Source: Bacteroidales bacterium
Lineage (GTDB): Bacteria; Bacteroidota; Bacteroidia; Bacteroidales; UBA4181
NCBI GenBank assembly: GCA_031264715.1
Contig: JAISDP010000111.1
Span: forward strand, 1-6,734
DNA length: 6,734 nt
Direction of reading: 5' to 3'
Numbering within the stretch: position 1 is the stretch's first letter; each line of letters starts with the position of its first letter. The notes below the pieces were generated by a model that saw nothing but the letters and a program-made list of their open reading frames with translations, searched no databases and was not told the DNA's origin. Position numbers and translations under genes: made by a program. This document shows, piece by piece, positions 5,973-6,734 of the stretch.

Positions 5973-5976
5973 TTCT

Positions 5977-6734
5977 ATGTTTATTCGCGAAAAGAAGAAT
6001 ATCAGTGGAAGCATTAGTATCCAGGTTATTAGTAAGACACGAGGCCATTATAAAGTGGTCAAAACGGTAGGTTGCGGCGCTACGCGCCAAGAGATTGCCC
6101 GGCTAAAGTTGCTTGCCCGGCAAGAGATTGCCGATTGGAAGCCAAACTTTCTTTATTCCCTTCTGAAAATGACGAACTGGTTGAACAGGTGTTCTCATCG
6201 TTGTATAACTCCAGCATAAGGACAGTCGGCCCCGAGTTGATATTCGGGCGTATTTATGACCATATCGGCTTTGGGTGTATTAAAGAGAAACTGTTTCGGC
6301 ATTTGGTAATCTCACGACTGGCTTTTCCTCTGAGCAAGTTGAAGACCACAGAATATCTTTACCGTTATCAGGGAAAAATCATCCATGTGGATGCCGTTTA
6401 CCGTTTTCTCGACAAATTGAATGATTCTCTCAAACCGTTTGTGGAACAGATTGCCTTTACGCATACCCGGCGCACGCTTGGGGGCGATATCAATGTGGTT
6501 TTTTATGATATGACGACACTGTACTTCGAGGCGAGTGATGAGGACGATTTGCGTAAGGCGGGCTTCTCTAAAGATGGTAAACACAGCAATCCTCAAATCT
6601 TCATCGGGCTGCTGGCTGGTTCGGGAGGATATGCCATCGGTTATGATCTTTTCGAGGGAAACACGTATGAAGGCCATACATTGATTCCTTTTCTGGAAAA
6701 GATGAGCGGAAAGTTCAACCTTGGGAAGCCGGTG
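5977..6734 (+). pseudogene. IS1634-like DDE transposase, frameshifted and cut by window edge
   Basis: This transposase of the IS4/IS1634 group is read in two frames. From the ATG at 5977 the frame gives M-F-I-R-E-K-K-N-x-S-G-S-I-S, an N-terminus common in Bacteroidota IS1634 elements, up to QEIA (6121-6132), then drifts to a stop at 6217-6219. The family sequence resumes in the frame of 6141: RLEAKLSLFPSENDELVEQV, then TVGPELIFGRIYDHIGF and the DDE-fold entry VVFYDMTTLYFE, with the likely first catalytic Asp at 6507-6509. It stays open to the edge. An internal 33-base repeat shows what is missing: copy one reads GATTGCCCGG and copy two GATTGCCGAT, so one C was apparently lost near 6131-6133. 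Either the gene is dead or the base is a sequencing error. No slippery heptamer for programmed frameshifting was seen. The later catalytic residues are outside the window. Confidence 0.75.

Larger units (their letters stand above)
5654..5976. other. Divergent intergenic stretch between lipoprotein gene and transposase
   Basis: The 323 bases hold a promoter candidate at 5696-5703, small GC-rich palindromes at 5764-5808, and T-rich tracts with three TTTGGGAC-type words leading into the insertion sequence. No coding frame with recognisable content was found on either strand. The IS therefore sits upstream of, and divergent from, the lipoprotein gene and leaves its likely promoter intact. Confidence 0.6.
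5893..6734 (+). mobile_element. IS1634-like insertion sequence, left part
   Basis: The element is recognised by its transposase and by TTTGGGAC-type inverted repeats upstream. The left boundary is uncertain: it could lie at the repeat at 5893-5905, at 5948-5972, or further left near TTTTGGGAC (5863-5871). The right end and any target duplication lie beyond the window. Confidence 0.6.

Noticed and set aside
6129..6219. Programmed -1 frameshifting in the transposase
   Set aside because: No X-XXY-YYZ slippery site was seen in the overlap, and the internal repeat explains the shift as a simple lost base.
6312..6677. A 121-codon minus-strand frame at the right end
   Set aside because: It is the antisense shadow of the transposase, whose plus-strand reading matches the family throughout.

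Overview
The window looks like chromosomal DNA of a Bacteroidota bacterium, most likely order Bacteroidales. The signs are AT-rich leaders with few Shine-Dalgarno sites, TAnnTTTG-type promoter boxes, SPII lipoproteins with an acidic stretch after the lipidated cysteine, an ECF sigma factor of the usual Bacteroidales type, a DUF362/DUF6599 gene pair, and an IS1634-like transposase. The genus cannot be told from the sequence.

Layout, left to right. (1) 1-92, minus: the first residues of an ECF sigma factor, cut by the window edge. (2) 93-515: a 423-base stretch with no convincing intact gene. It holds a palindrome just upstream of the sigma factor, a palindrome plus tandem 10-bp repeat, and a 25-codon scrap resembling the start of an IS66-type transposase. 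(3) 516-1676, plus: a CapA-family (PGA_cap) lipoprotein with all the usual family motifs. (4) 5653 down to 1698, minus: four co-directional genes convergent with capA. In order of transcription they are a thioester-domain-like surface lipoprotein, a Tat-type DUF362 protein, a DUF6599-like secreted protein, and DNA-3-methyladenine glycosylase I (tag). The last two overlap by ATGA. (5) 5654-5976: a 323-base intergenic stretch with a promoter candidate for the lipoprotein gene, small GC-rich palindromes, and the inverted repeats of an insertion sequence. (6) 5977 to the right edge, plus: an IS1634-like transposase gene interrupted by an apparent 1-base deletion.

The most interesting item is the lipoprotein at 4322-5653. 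It carries the paired YC-x-D and LQCVIW motifs that mark Cys-Gln thioester domains (TED/TQXA). Those domains are known chiefly from wall-anchored covalent adhesins of Gram-positive bacteria, whereas here the protein has a lipobox and an acidic stretch suited to a Gram-negative outer-membrane surface lipoprotein. The next two genes are also exported, so the operon may encode a small envelope system, with tag probably a housekeeping passenger translated by coupling. That functional link is inference.
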